From Sedimenticola sp. (lineage in GTDB: Bacteria; Pseudomonadota; Gammaproteobacteria; Chromatiales; Chromatiaceae), in the NCBI GenBank assembly GCA_026992075.1, contig JALXAM010000038.1:1-64000 (forward strand): a stretch of 64,000 bases of DNA, given 5' to 3'. Below are positions 38,659 through 47,291 of the stretch, piece after piece. Positions within the stretch are counted from its first letter, which is position 1; the number at the start of each line of letters is the position of its first letter. The position numbers and the translations under genes were made by a program. The notes under the pieces were generated by a model. That model worked only from the letters and a program-made list of their open reading frames with translations. It was not told the DNA's origin and searched no databases.

Positions 38659-40119
38659 ATGAAACCCTCCATCCAGCTTCGCCTGGGGCAGCAGCTCACC
38701 ATGACCCCGCAACTGCAGCAGGCCATCCGGCTGCTGCAGCTCTCCACCCTGGAGCTGTCACAGGAGATTCAGCAGGCATTGGAATCCAACCTCATGCTGG
38801 AACTGGAGGAGGGGCAGGAAACGCTCCAGGTCAATGGCGAGGAATCCCTCGAGGCGCTGGAACAACCGGAATCCGCCGACTCCATCCAGGAGGCCGAACT
38901 GCCCTCCGAAAGCGAGACCATTCCCGAGGAGCTGCCGGTGGATGCCAGCTGGGAAGACCAATACGACATCCCGGTGGTCCGCACCCAATCCAATGGTGAG
39001 GAACAGCCCGATTTCCTGGCCCGGGAGAGTCGGGACGAGACGCTACAGGACTACCTTCACTGGCAGCTTAACCTCACCCCCTTCAGCGAACAGGATCGTC
39101 AGATCGCCACCGTCATCATCGACGCCATCAATCCGGACGGCTATCTGGAACTGTCGGTGGAAGAGCTGGTGGCGAGTCTGGGGGACGAGGAGATCGGGGA
39201 AGAGGAGGTGCTCACGGTGTTACACCGGGTACAGCGCTTCGATCCACCTGGCGTGGCGGCCCGCTCCCCCCAGGAGAGCCTGATGCTGCAGCTGGAGCAG
39301 CTGGCGCCGGACACCCCGCTGCGGGACCAGGCCCTGACCCTGCTACGCGACCACTTCGACCTGCTCACCAACGGCAACCGCACCAAGCTGCGCCGCAGCC
39401 TGAAGGTGAACGAGGAGGAGCTGGAAGCGATCCTGTCGCTCATTCGTTCTCTCAATCCCCGTCCCGGGGCCAGCATTTCGCCAGCTCAGAACAACTATGT
39501 GCAGCCGGACGTCTTCGTGCGCAAGAAGGATGGGCGCTGGGTGGTGTCGCTGAACCCCGAATGCACCCCAAAACTGCGGGTCAACCCGGTCTATGCAGCA
39601 TTGGTACGGCGATCGGATAACAGCAGCGACAATCTCACCCTCAAGGACCACCTGCAGGAGGCCCGCTGGTTCCTCAAGAGTCTGCAGAGCCGCAACGAAA
39701 CCCTGCTGCGGGTGGCCACCAAGATCGTGGAGATTCAACAGGACTTCTTCGAAAAAGGCGAAGAGGCGATGAAGCCGCTCATTCTCAAGGACATCGCCGA
39801 AGCCCTGGATCTGCATGAATCCACCATCTCCCGGGTCACCTCGAACAAATACATGCACACGCCCAGGGGCGTGCTGGAGTTCAAATATTTCTTCTCCAGC
39901 CATCTGGCCACCAGCAGCGGCGCCGATGCCTCGGCCACCGCCATCCGGGCCCGCATCAAGAAGCTGATTCTGGCGGAAGATCCCGCCAAGCCTCTGTCAG
40001 ACAACAAGATCGCCAACCTGCTCTCCCAGGAAGGGATCAAGGTGGCGAGGCGCACCGTCGCCAAGTACCGTGAAGCCATGGCCATCCCGCCATCCAACGA
40101 ACGCAAACGTCTCGTCTAA
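38659..40119 (+). CDS. rpoN: RNA polymerase sigma-54 factor
   Basis: 486 residues. N-terminal Gln/Leu-rich activator region (LRLGQQLTMTPQLQQAIRLLQLS), acidic region II, core-binding and DNA-binding domains, and the RpoN box ARRTVAKYREA at the C-terminus. Directs transcription of nitrogen, motility and other genes. Heads the hpf-ptsN-hprK phosphotransferase group. Confidence 0.97.
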   Translation: MKPSIQLRLGQQLTMTPQLQQAIRLLQLSTLELSQEIQQALESNLMLELEEGQETLQVNGEESLEALEQPESADSIQEAELPSESETIPEELPVDASWEDQYDIPVVRTQSNGEEQPDFLARESRDETLQDYLHWQLNLTPFSEQDRQIATVIIDAINPDGYLELSVEELVASLGDEEIGEEEVLTVLHRVQRFDPPGVAARSPQESLMLQLEQLAPDTPLRDQALTLLRDHFDLLTNGNRTKLRRSLKVNEEELEAILSLIRSLNPRPGASISPAQNNYVQPDVFVRKKDGRWVVSLNPECTPKLRVNPVYAALVRRSDNSSDNLTLKDHLQEARWFLKSLQSRNETLLRVATKIVEIQQDFFEKGEEAMKPLILKDIAEALDLHESTISRVTSNKYMHTPRGVLEFKYFFSSHLATSSGADASATAIRARIKKLILAEDPAKPLSDNKIANLLSQEGIKVARRTVAKYREAMAIPPSNERKRLV

Positions 40120-40134
40120 CGAAAGGAGAACATC

Positions 40135-40470
40135 ATGCAACTGAGCGTAACCGGTCATCACATCGAACTCACCGATGCCCTGCAAAATTACGTGAAGGAG
40201 AAGATCAAACGCATCGAACGCCACTTCGATCATGTGACCAACGTGCATGTCATCCTGAGCCCGGAACGCCATCAACAAAAGGCAGAAGCCACGGTCCATG
40301 TGAGTGGCGCCGACGTCTTCGCCTATGCAGTGGAAGACGACATGTATGCTGCCATCGACCTGCTGGTGGACAAGCTCGACCGGCAAATTCTCAAGCACAA
40401 GGAAAAATTGCAGAAGCGGGCCCGGGGGGCGAACGGGGCCAAGGCGGCAATGGCCGGCATGCCCGAGTAA
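40135..40470 (+). CDS. hpf: Ribosome hibernation promoting factor
   Basis: 111 residues, S30AE fold: MQLSVTGHHIELTDALQNYV, KIKRIERHFD, KAEATVHVSGADVFAYAVEDDMYAAIDLLVDKL (in two pieces). The short form that makes 100S ribosomes in stationary phase. 15 bases after rpoN, as in most gammaproteobacteria. Confidence 0.96.
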   Translation: MQLSVTGHHIELTDALQNYVKEKIKRIERHFDHVTNVHVILSPERHQQKAEATVHVSGADVFAYAVEDDMYAAIDLLVDKLDRQILKHKEKLQKRARGANGAKAAMAGMPE

Positions 40471-40656
40471 AAAACCGGAACGGGCCTGGAGACAAGACAG
40501 GAAACGCAATGCATCACAACTTTCAGCGGCGAACCCACCGGCCCCTCTTCAGGCGGCCGGCGGTCCGCCGATCCGAAAGGAGGGAACAGGAGCCGTAGCG
40601 GCTGACCTGATTCCGTATCGACGTCATTTTCCCGAAACCGAATTCCAGGCCCGGCC

Positions 40657-41136
40657 ATGCTTCCAGAAGAACTCCTCACCGAAAAACGGATCAGCCTGGA
40701 CGATCCCGTCAACAGCAAGAAAAAAGTATTGGAGAGGCTTGCCGAACTTCTCACAGTGGAGGGCAGCCCCCCCCGCAGTGAACAGATCTATGAAAAACTC
40801 CTGGAGCGGGAAAGACTTGGCAGCACAGGACTGAGCCAGGGCGTGGCCTTGCCCCATGCCCGGGTGCAAGGGCTGCGGGAACCCCGGGGTGCCCTTCTGC
40901 GGCTGCGCCAGCCAGTGGATTTCGACGCCCTGGACGGTACACCGGTGGATTTGGTTTTCGGGCTGCTGGTGCCCCAGGAAGCCACCGAGGAACACTTGGC
41001 ATTGCTGGCCGAGCTGGCCCAATTCTTTGCCGACGACCAGTTGAGCAGTAAGATGCGACGGGTCGGCAGCGCACTGGAAGTGCTGCAACTCCTCTACCCT
41101 GCTCCTTTGCCCAATGCGGCGTCGAATCACAGTTAG
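40657..41136 (+). CDS. ptsN: PTS-Ntr EIIA protein
   Basis: 159 residues, EIIA-fructose-type fold with the phosphorylated His in GVALPHARV. Regulatory rather than sugar-transporting. The 186 bases before it contain no gene. Its 3' end overlaps hprK by 23 bases. Confidence 0.95.
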   Translation: MLPEELLTEKRISLDDPVNSKKKVLERLAELLTVEGSPPRSEQIYEKLLERERLGSTGLSQGVALPHARVQGLREPRGALLRLRQPVDFDALDGTPVDLVFGLLVPQEATEEHLALLAELAQFFADDQLSSKMRRVGSALEVLQLLYPAPLPNAASNHS

Positions 41137-42061
41137 GGACCTGCTGGATGCCCTGCGCGAGCGGCTCAAGCTGCAGGTGGTGGCCGGAGAGGCCGGTCTG
41201 GATCGAACCATCTTCGATGCCTCCAGACCGGGAAAAGGTCATATCATCGCAGGCCCGCTCAACTACATCCATCCCACGCCGATCCAGATCATCGGCCCCA
41301 TGGAGAAACGCTACCTGGCATCCCTCCCTCATGAGGAGCTGAACCAGTCACTGGAACGACTCTTTCAAGCGGCTCCCGCCGCCATCCTCTTCACCAACCG
41401 TCTGAAGCCCCTGCCCCGGTTACTGGAACGGGCGCAGGAGAACGAGACGCCCCTGCTCACCTCCCCCCTTTCGGACAGCCTGGTCCTGGACAACTTGCAG
41501 TACTATGCCGCACGTTTCCTGGCGGCCAAGTCCACCTTGCATGGAGTTTTCCTGGAGGTGCTGGGCATGGGGGTGCTCATCACCGGTCATTCGGCGGTGG
41601 GCAAAAGCGAACTGGCGCTGGAACTGATCACCCGCGGCCACCGGCTGGTGGCAGACGATGCTCCGGAATTCCGCCGCATCGCACCAGACATCGTGGCCGG
41701 CAGCTGTCCACGGCTGCTGCGTGATCTGCTGGAGGTCCGGGGTCTGGGAGTACTGGACATCCGGGCGATGTTCGGCGACAGCTCCATCACAAACAGCATG
41801 TATCTGCAACTCATCATCTACCTCAAACGGATGAAGCTGCGCGAGATCGCCGACATGGAGCGATTGCAGGTGGCCTCGCAGACGCGTACCGTACTGGGAG
41901 TGGAAATTCCCCAGATCACCGTACCGGTGGCACCGGGCCGTAACCTGGCCATCCTGGTGGAGACTGCGGTGCGCAATCACATGTTGCGTCTCAAGGGCTA
42001 TGATGCCTCCCGGATCTTCATCGAGCGTCAGCGGCGTGCCATCGAGGAGTCCACGGAATGA
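41114..42061 (+). CDS. hprK: HPr kinase/phosphorylase
   Basis: 315 residues. N-terminal domain followed by a kinase with P-loop GHSAVGKS at residues 158-165 and a second motif LITRGHRLVADDAPEF. Phosphorylates HPr on a Ser, and HPr here has Ser46 at the right place. Overlaps ptsN and, by 4 bases, the EIIA gene. Confidence 0.96.
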   Translation: MRRRITVRDLLDALRERLKLQVVAGEAGLDRTIFDASRPGKGHIIAGPLNYIHPTPIQIIGPMEKRYLASLPHEELNQSLERLFQAAPAAILFTNRLKPLPRLLERAQENETPLLTSPLSDSLVLDNLQYYAARFLAAKSTLHGVFLEVLGMGVLITGHSAVGKSELALELITRGHRLVADDAPEFRRIAPDIVAGSCPRLLRDLLEVRGLGVLDIRAMFGDSSITNSMYLQLIIYLKRMKLREIADMERLQVASQTRTVLGVEIPQITVPVAPGRNLAILVETAVRNHMLRLKGYDASRIFIERQRRAIEESTE

Positions 42062-42456
42062 GCATCGGCCTGCTCCTGGTCACCCATCCCGGCATCGGAG
42101 AGGCACTGCTCTCCAGCGCCTGCACCACCCTCAGCGGCTGTCCCCTGCGCACCCGCTGCGTGGAGGTCCCCCCCGACGCCGACCCGGAACAGCTCATGCA
42201 ACAGGTGCGTAGCGCGGTGGCTGCCATCGATGACGGCAGCGGTGTGCTGGTGCTCACGGACGCCTACGGCGCCACACCCAGCAACATCGCCTGCCGCCTG
42301 CACCAGGAAGAGCATGTACGCATCGTCTCCGGGGTCAACCTACCCATGCTGATTCGTGTCTTCAACTATGCCGAGGACAGCCTGGAATCTCTGGCCAGCA
42401 AGGCGGCGGAAGGGGGATTGCGGGGGATTCAGGTCTCCTGCAGGGAAAAGGAATAA
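42058..42456 (+). CDS. PTS EIIA, mannose type
   Basis: 132 residues, starting MSIGLLLVTHPGIGEALL with the phosphorylated His at residue 10. Man-family EIIA domain with DAYGATPSN. There is no EIIB, EIIC or EIID in the window, so it probably acts as a regulatory phosphoprotein. In related genomes rapZ often lies between hprK and this gene; it is absent here. Confidence 0.93.
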   Translation: MSIGLLLVTHPGIGEALLSSACTTLSGCPLRTRCVEVPPDADPEQLMQQVRSAVAAIDDGSGVLVLTDAYGATPSNIACRLHQEEHVRIVSGVNLPMLIRVFNYAEDSLESLASKAAEGGLRGIQVSCREKE

Positions 42457-42462
42457 ATCATC

Positions 42463-42732
42463 ATGCTCACGCGCCAGGTAACCATTCCCAACAGACTCGG
42501 ACTCCATGCACGAGCCGCCGCCAAGCTGGTGACCACCGCCAGCCGTTTTGCCTCGGAGGTCTTCCTAGAAAAGGAGGAAAACCGGGTCAACGGCAAGAGC
42601 ATCATGGGGGTGATGATGCTGGCTGCAGGTAAAGGCAGCCGCCTCACCCTCATCACCGACGGGCTGGATGAATATGAGGCAATGGAGGCGCTCTACCAAC
42701 TCATCCAGGGGGGGTTCGGAGAAGAGGAATGA
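42463..42732 (+). CDS. ptsH: HPr phosphocarrier
   Basis: 89 residues. His15 in NRLGLHARAAAK is phosphorylated by PtsI and Ser46 in NGKSIMGVM by HPr kinase. Overlaps ptsI by 4 bases. The NPr-type symbol ptsO could be used equally well. Confidence 0.95.
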   Translation: MLTRQVTIPNRLGLHARAAAKLVTTASRFASEVFLEKEENRVNGKSIMGVMMLAAGKGSRLTLITDGLDEYEAMEALYQLIQGGFGEEE

Positions 42733-44456
42733 CCCTGGCGCTGCTCGGCATCGGCCTGGACGGGGGCCCCGCCATTGCAGTGGGCAAGGCGGTGGTGCTG
42801 ACCCGTGGCAATCTCCAGGCGGAGCCACGCATGCTTCAGCACGGCGACGTGGAAGCGGAGGTGAAACGATTCCTCGATGCTGTGGAGACCGCCACCGCCC
42901 AGCTCCGGGAGATCCGGGAACGGATACCACCGGACACTCCAGCCGACATTCTGGAGTTCATCGACACCCACCTGCTGATGATGGAGGACAAAGCCATCTC
43001 GGAGGCACCGGTGCAACTCATCCGCGACGAGGGCTGCACTGCGGAGTGGGCTCTGCAGCTGCGCCGCAACCAGCTGCTGCGCCTGTTCGACGAGATGGAG
43101 GACCCTTACCTGCGTACCCGGCGGGACGACCTTGACCACGTGGTGGACCGCATTATGACGGTGCTACGGGGTGAAGAGACCGCCACCCCCGAGGATATCG
43201 ATGGCAGAATCGTGGTGTCCGAGGATCTGACACCGGCAGACATCATCCTGCTGCATCACCAGGGCGCAGTCGGCCTGATCACCGAATTCGGCAGCCCCAT
43301 GTCCCACAGCGCCATCCTGGCGCGCAGTCTGGACCTGCCAGCGGTGGTGGGAGCCCATGGCGCCGCCAGTCTGTTGCGCCCCGGCGAGCTGCTGGTACTG
43401 GACGCCGCACATGGCACAGTGCTGGTGGAGTGCCCCCAGGAGACGCTGGCTTTCTTCCGTCACCGCATCGAGGTGGAACGGGCTCACCGACACACCCTAA
43501 AGGCGCTCAAGCACGCACCGGCAGTGACCCTCGACGGGCACCGCATCACGCTCCAGGCCAACATCGAACTCCCTGAAGACGTGGAAGCCGCGCTGGAGGC
43601 CGGAGCCCAGGGCATCGGCCTGTATCGCACCGAGTTCCTCTACATGAACCGGGAAGCGCTGCCCGATGAAGAGGAGCATTACCACGCCTACCTGGAAGTG
43701 GTGGAAGGGATGGGTGAAAGGCCGGTTACCATCCGCACCCTGGATCTGGGCGCAGACAAGCAGTGCGAGTACCAGCCGGAGACCGCCGCATGCACCAACC
43801 CGGCGCTGGGGCTGCGGGCCATCCGCCTGTGCCTGAAGGAGACCGCCATCTTCCGAACCCAGATTCGGGCCATTCTTCGCGCCTCCGCGGTGGGACGGGT
43901 ACAGCTCATGCTGCCCATGCTCACCAACATCCACGAGGCCCGCCTCGCCCGGGCGCTCATCGATGACGAAATCCACAACCTGCGCCAGGCCGGGATCCCG
44001 GTGGACGAAAGTTTGCCGGTGGGCGCCATGATCGAAACACCGGCCGCCGCCATCACGGCCGACCATTTCGCCCGGCTGTTCGATTTCCTATCCATCGGCA
44101 CCAACGACCTCGTCCAGTACACGTTGGCGGTGGACCGCTCCGACGACAGCGTGGCGCACCTCTATGACCCGCTCCACCCCGCCGTGCTTCAGCTCGTCCA
44201 CCAAGTGGTGGAAGCCTGCCGCCGGCATGGCAAACCGGTCTCCATCTGCGGCGAAATGGCAGGCGACCCCCGCTACCTGCCGCTGGTGCTGGGCATGGGC
44301 CTGGAGGTGCTCAGCATGCATCCCGCCTCCCTGCTGGAGGCACGCCAACAGGTCCGCCATCTCCATTGGCACCAGTTGCAGCAGGAGACCACCCGGCTGA
44401 TGCAGTCGCTGGATCCAGACCAGTTGGAACGCCAGGTGGCGCAGCTGGGCCGCTGA
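42729..44456 (+). CDS. ptsI: PTS enzyme I
   Basis: 575 residues. N-terminal HPr-binding helices, a phospho-His domain (FGSPMSHSAILARSLDLPAVVG) and a PEP-binding TIM barrel (IGLYRTEFLYMNREALP, then LSIGTNDLVQYTLAVDR). Starts the phosphate relay PtsI-HPr-EIIA. Confidence 0.97.
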   Translation: MTLALLGIGLDGGPAIAVGKAVVLTRGNLQAEPRMLQHGDVEAEVKRFLDAVETATAQLREIRERIPPDTPADILEFIDTHLLMMEDKAISEAPVQLIRDEGCTAEWALQLRRNQLLRLFDEMEDPYLRTRRDDLDHVVDRIMTVLRGEETATPEDIDGRIVVSEDLTPADIILLHHQGAVGLITEFGSPMSHSAILARSLDLPAVVGAHGAASLLRPGELLVLDAAHGTVLVECPQETLAFFRHRIEVERAHRHTLKALKHAPAVTLDGHRITLQANIELPEDVEAALEAGAQGIGLYRTEFLYMNREALPDEEEHYHAYLEVVEGMGERPVTIRTLDLGADKQCEYQPETAACTNPALGLRAIRLCLKETAIFRTQIRAILRASAVGRVQLMLPMLTNIHEARLARALIDDEIHNLRQAGIPVDESLPVGAMIETPAAAITADHFARLFDFLSIGTNDLVQYTLAVDRSDDSVAHLYDPLHPAVLQLVHQVVEACRRHGKPVSICGEMAGDPRYLPLVLGMGLEVLSMHPASLLEARQQVRHLHWHQLQQETTRLMQSLDPDQLERQVAQLGR

Positions 44457-44575
44457 ACGGCATTGCAAAAAAGGCCTAATCCGGCTGCATTCCATATTCC
44501 AGTCTGCAATCTCCATACCAAGCTGTTAAACTGGCGCCCTCCCCGCACCACCCTTCCCACAGGCAAGATCTCGAA

Positions 44576-45946
44576 ATGACCACCGGCGCCCCCCAAGACG
44601 AGAGCGAAGGCGACGTCTCCTTCCTGCTCCGCATCCAGGAACTGCTGGAAGAGGACAACTGGCGCGAAGCGGCCGACCTGCTGCGCAAGCTGCCGCCGGC
44701 GGAGATCGCCCACGTGCTGGAGGCGCTGCCCCTGACCCAGCGACAGATCCTGTGGGACCTCCTGGACATCGACCAGGACGGCGAGACCCTCATGGAGCTC
44801 ACCGAGGGGGTGCGCAACGAGCTGGTCCAGAACATGGACCAGGAAGAGATCGTCGCCGCCACGGAAAACATGGATGTGGACGACCTGGCGGACTTCATCC
44901 AGGAGCTGCCGGTGGACGTCACCCGGGAGATCCTAGAGTCTCTGGACGAGCAGGATCGCCAACGCCTGGAGACCGTCCTCTCCTATCCCGAGGACACCGC
45001 AGGCGGCCTGATGAACACCGACACGGTGACGGTGCGTCCCGAGGTGACCCTGGACGTGGTGCTGCGCTACCTGCGCCAGCTGGGAGACCGGGTGCCACGC
45101 AATACCGACCAGCTGTTCGTCACCAACCGGCAGGACAAGTACCTGGGCGCCCTGCGCCTCTCCGACCTGGTCACCCACGATCCGCAGCAGACGGTGGCCG
45201 AGGTGATGAACCTGGATGTCAAGCCCTTCAAGGCCTACGCCGATGCCTCGGAAGTGGCGCGCCGGTTCGAGCAGTACGACCTGTTGTCGGCACCGGTGGT
45301 GGACGACGAAGGCAAGCTGGTGGGGCGGATCACGGTGGACGACGTGGTGGACCTCATCCGTGAGGAGGGGGAACACCAGTTCATGGGATCGGCCGGTCTG
45401 TCCGAGGACGAGGACATGTTCGCGCCGGTACTCGAGAGCTCCAAACGCCGCGCGGTCTGGCTGGGCATCAACCTGCTCACCGCCTTTCTCGCCTCCTGGG
45501 TCATCGGCCAGTTCCAGGAGACCCTGGACAAGATCGTGGCGCTGGCGGTGCTGATGCCCATCGTCGCCAGCATGGGGGGCGTGGGTGGCACCCAAACCCT
45601 CACCCTGGCCATCCGTGGCATCGCCCTGGGCCAGCTCTCTGGCAAGAACGCCATCTACCTGGTGATGAAGGAGCTGGCGGTGGCTGCCATCAACGGCATC
45701 GTCTGGGCGGTGGTGGTGGGACTCATCGCCAGTTACTGGTTCCACAGCACCGACATCGCCCTGGTGATCGGTGCGGCCATGATCATCAATCTCATCGCCG
45801 CCGCCGTCACCGGCGCCGTGCTGCCACTGGTGCTGGAAAAACTGGGCATCGATCCTGCACTGGCTGGCGGCGTGTTGCTCACCACCGTCACCGACGTGGT
45901 AGGCTTTCTCTCCTTCCTGGGTTTGGCGACGCTGTTCCTGTTGTGA
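44576..45946 (+). CDS. mgtE: Magnesium transporter MgtE
   Basis: 456 residues. Acidic N-terminal domain, tandem CBS domains (about residues 130-260) and a five-helix membrane domain with the pore region MGGVGGTQTLTLAIRG. Mg2+ channel gated by cytoplasmic Mg2+. Intergenic palindromes directly follow the stop. Confidence 0.96.
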   Translation: MTTGAPQDESEGDVSFLLRIQELLEEDNWREAADLLRKLPPAEIAHVLEALPLTQRQILWDLLDIDQDGETLMELTEGVRNELVQNMDQEEIVAATENMDVDDLADFIQELPVDVTREILESLDEQDRQRLETVLSYPEDTAGGLMNTDTVTVRPEVTLDVVLRYLRQLGDRVPRNTDQLFVTNRQDKYLGALRLSDLVTHDPQQTVAEVMNLDVKPFKAYADASEVARRFEQYDLLSAPVVDDEGKLVGRITVDDVVDLIREEGEHQFMGSAGLSEDEDMFAPVLESSKRRAVWLGINLLTAFLASWVIGQFQETLDKIVALAVLMPIVASMGGVGGTQTLTLAIRGIALGQLSGKNAIYLVMKELAVAAINGIVWAVVVGLIASYWFHSTDIALVIGAAMIINLIAAAVTGAVLPLVLEKLGIDPALAGGVLLTTVTDVVGFLSFLGLATLFLL

Positions 45947-45956
45947 AGCAGCCAGT

Positions 45957-46148
45957 GTAGGTCGGGCTTCAGCCCGACAACCGCAATACTTTCGGGGCGC
46001 AGCCGCCCCGGTTCTCGTGGCAGGAACGCCGTGAATACATCCCTGTAGGCTCCGCCTCGGCATCCCTGCCTCGGAGGTCCTGCCACGAGAACCGGGCCGT
46101 CGGCTTGCAGGCTGACTGGGAAAGTTGTCGGGCTGAAGCCCGACCTAC
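45957..46148. repeat. Nested palindromic element: REP pair around copy A of the core repeat
   Basis: The outer REP unit at 45957-45978 is mirrored at 46127-46148. Inside, an 18-base perfect inverted repeat (46008-46025, CCGGTTCTCGTGGCAGGA, with 46078-46095) surrounds the core ACGCCGTGAATACATCCCTG...CATCCCTGCC. The core recurs at 55.5, 61.35 and 63.1 kb with different stem arms. Confidence 0.85.
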
Positions 46149-46152
46149 GCCC

Positions 46153-47115
46153 TCACCCTTCCGAGGCGCAACCGCACTCGTTGTCGCCGGGATCCGGGGT
46201 GGTGTCGGCCTCCCCTTCGCCGAGAGTCTCCTTGCGCATCATCTCCTCCACCTGGCGGTTGCGCGCCTCGATCTCGGCCTTGGTGCGCGCCTCCCAGATC
46301 TCGCGCCGCTCGGCCACCCGCTTCTCCCAGGCCCCGGGTTTCTCCGGCACCAGCTTCTCACCGAACAGCGCCTGGCGCATGAACTTGTAGGCGAACTGCA
46401 ACAGGGCCACGTCGTCCTTCTCGATCTGCTGGTAGGTCTCCTCGGGGATCTCGTAGCTGGCTTTGAACTTGTCGCTGAGGACGAAGCGGCGGAACATGTC
46501 GGTATTGTAGGAGGCCATGAAGAAGAGCTGCAGGCTCATCTCGCTCGGCTTGCCCACGCCGGGGCCGGCCGACTTCTTCTTGAGGATCAGCTCGTACCAG
46601 CCCTGGTTGTAGAAGTCGAACTCGTCGCACCCCTGCTCCTTGCGGTATTCGGCTACGGTGATCTCCCGGTCCTCCTCGTGGCCCTTGCAATGCTCCTCCA
46701 GCACCAGCGAGTACTGGGTCTTGGGCTGGCTGGAGTCCTTCTCTCGGATGGTGAGCATGGCCAGCGGGTAGTAGCGGCAGACGGTGGGGCGATCCTCGTA
46801 GACGGAGCACCCTTTCCCTTCATCGAGAAAGACACAGGCCCCCTCATCGGTGGTCTTCAGCTTCAGCCCCGGCACCTTGTCCTGGTCCATGGGGAAGGGG
46901 TAGGTGTACTCCCTGAGAAACTCCTCGGAGGTCATGCCGAAGCGTTTCTTCAGACGCAGGATGTCGTAGGGCGCCAGGGTGATGTCGGCCATCTTGCAGC
47001 AGGCGTTGAAACAGGAGATGCCGGGGTGGCAGTTGAATTTCAGCTTGCTCTCGGGCTCCAGCACCTTGGGCAGGGTGGGACTCTTGAAGGGGATGTCGAA
47101 CTTTTCGTCACTCAT
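46153..47115 (-). CDS. YkgJ-family cysteine-cluster protein
   Basis: 320 residues from MSDEKFDIPFK (GAGG 9 bases upstream). Cys-rich metal-binding cluster: CHPGISCFNACCKM, then CVFLDEGKGCSVYEDRPTVC, the pattern of the YkgJ/CxxCxxCC family, likely an iron-sulfur or zinc site. A second Cys pair CGC lies in the C-terminal tail (NECGCASEG). Found downstream of aprA here; any part in sulfur metabolism is inferred only from position. Confidence 0.85.
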   Translation of the reverse strand: MSDEKFDIPFKSPTLPKVLEPESKLKFNCHPGISCFNACCKMADITLAPYDILRLKKRFGMTSEEFLREYTYPFPMDQDKVPGLKLKTTDEGACVFLDEGKGCSVYEDRPTVCRYYPLAMLTIREKDSSQPKTQYSLVLEEHCKGHEEDREITVAEYRKEQGCDEFDFYNQGWYELILKKKSAGPGVGKPSEMSLQLFFMASYNTDMFRRFVLSDKFKASYEIPEETYQQIEKDDVALLQFAYKFMRQALFGEKLVPEKPGAWEKRVAERREIWEARTKAEIEARNRQVEEMMRKETLGEGEADTTPDPGDNECGCASEG

Positions 47116-47227
47116 GTTGGGAACCTCGGCCAGGCCCGGCCTGGCGTGGAAATCTTCAATCGACGGGAAACTGGTCAATTATCGATCAATTCGCCCTCGA
47201 TTGCAGACTGGTTTTCCGTCTGGAAAT

Positions 47228-47262
47228 CGAAAGAAAAAATCCGGGCGCCTCGCGGCGCCCGG
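47228..47262 (-). terminator. Intrinsic terminator of aprBA
   Basis: Nine-base perfect arms 47241-47249 and 47254-47262 (CCGGGCGCC/GGCGCCCGG), 4-base loop. On the minus strand the stem is followed by a run of six T. It lies 30 bases after the aprA stop. Confidence 0.92.
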
Positions 47263-47291
47263 ATTCCGTCCGTCAGACTGTCAGGCAGTGA

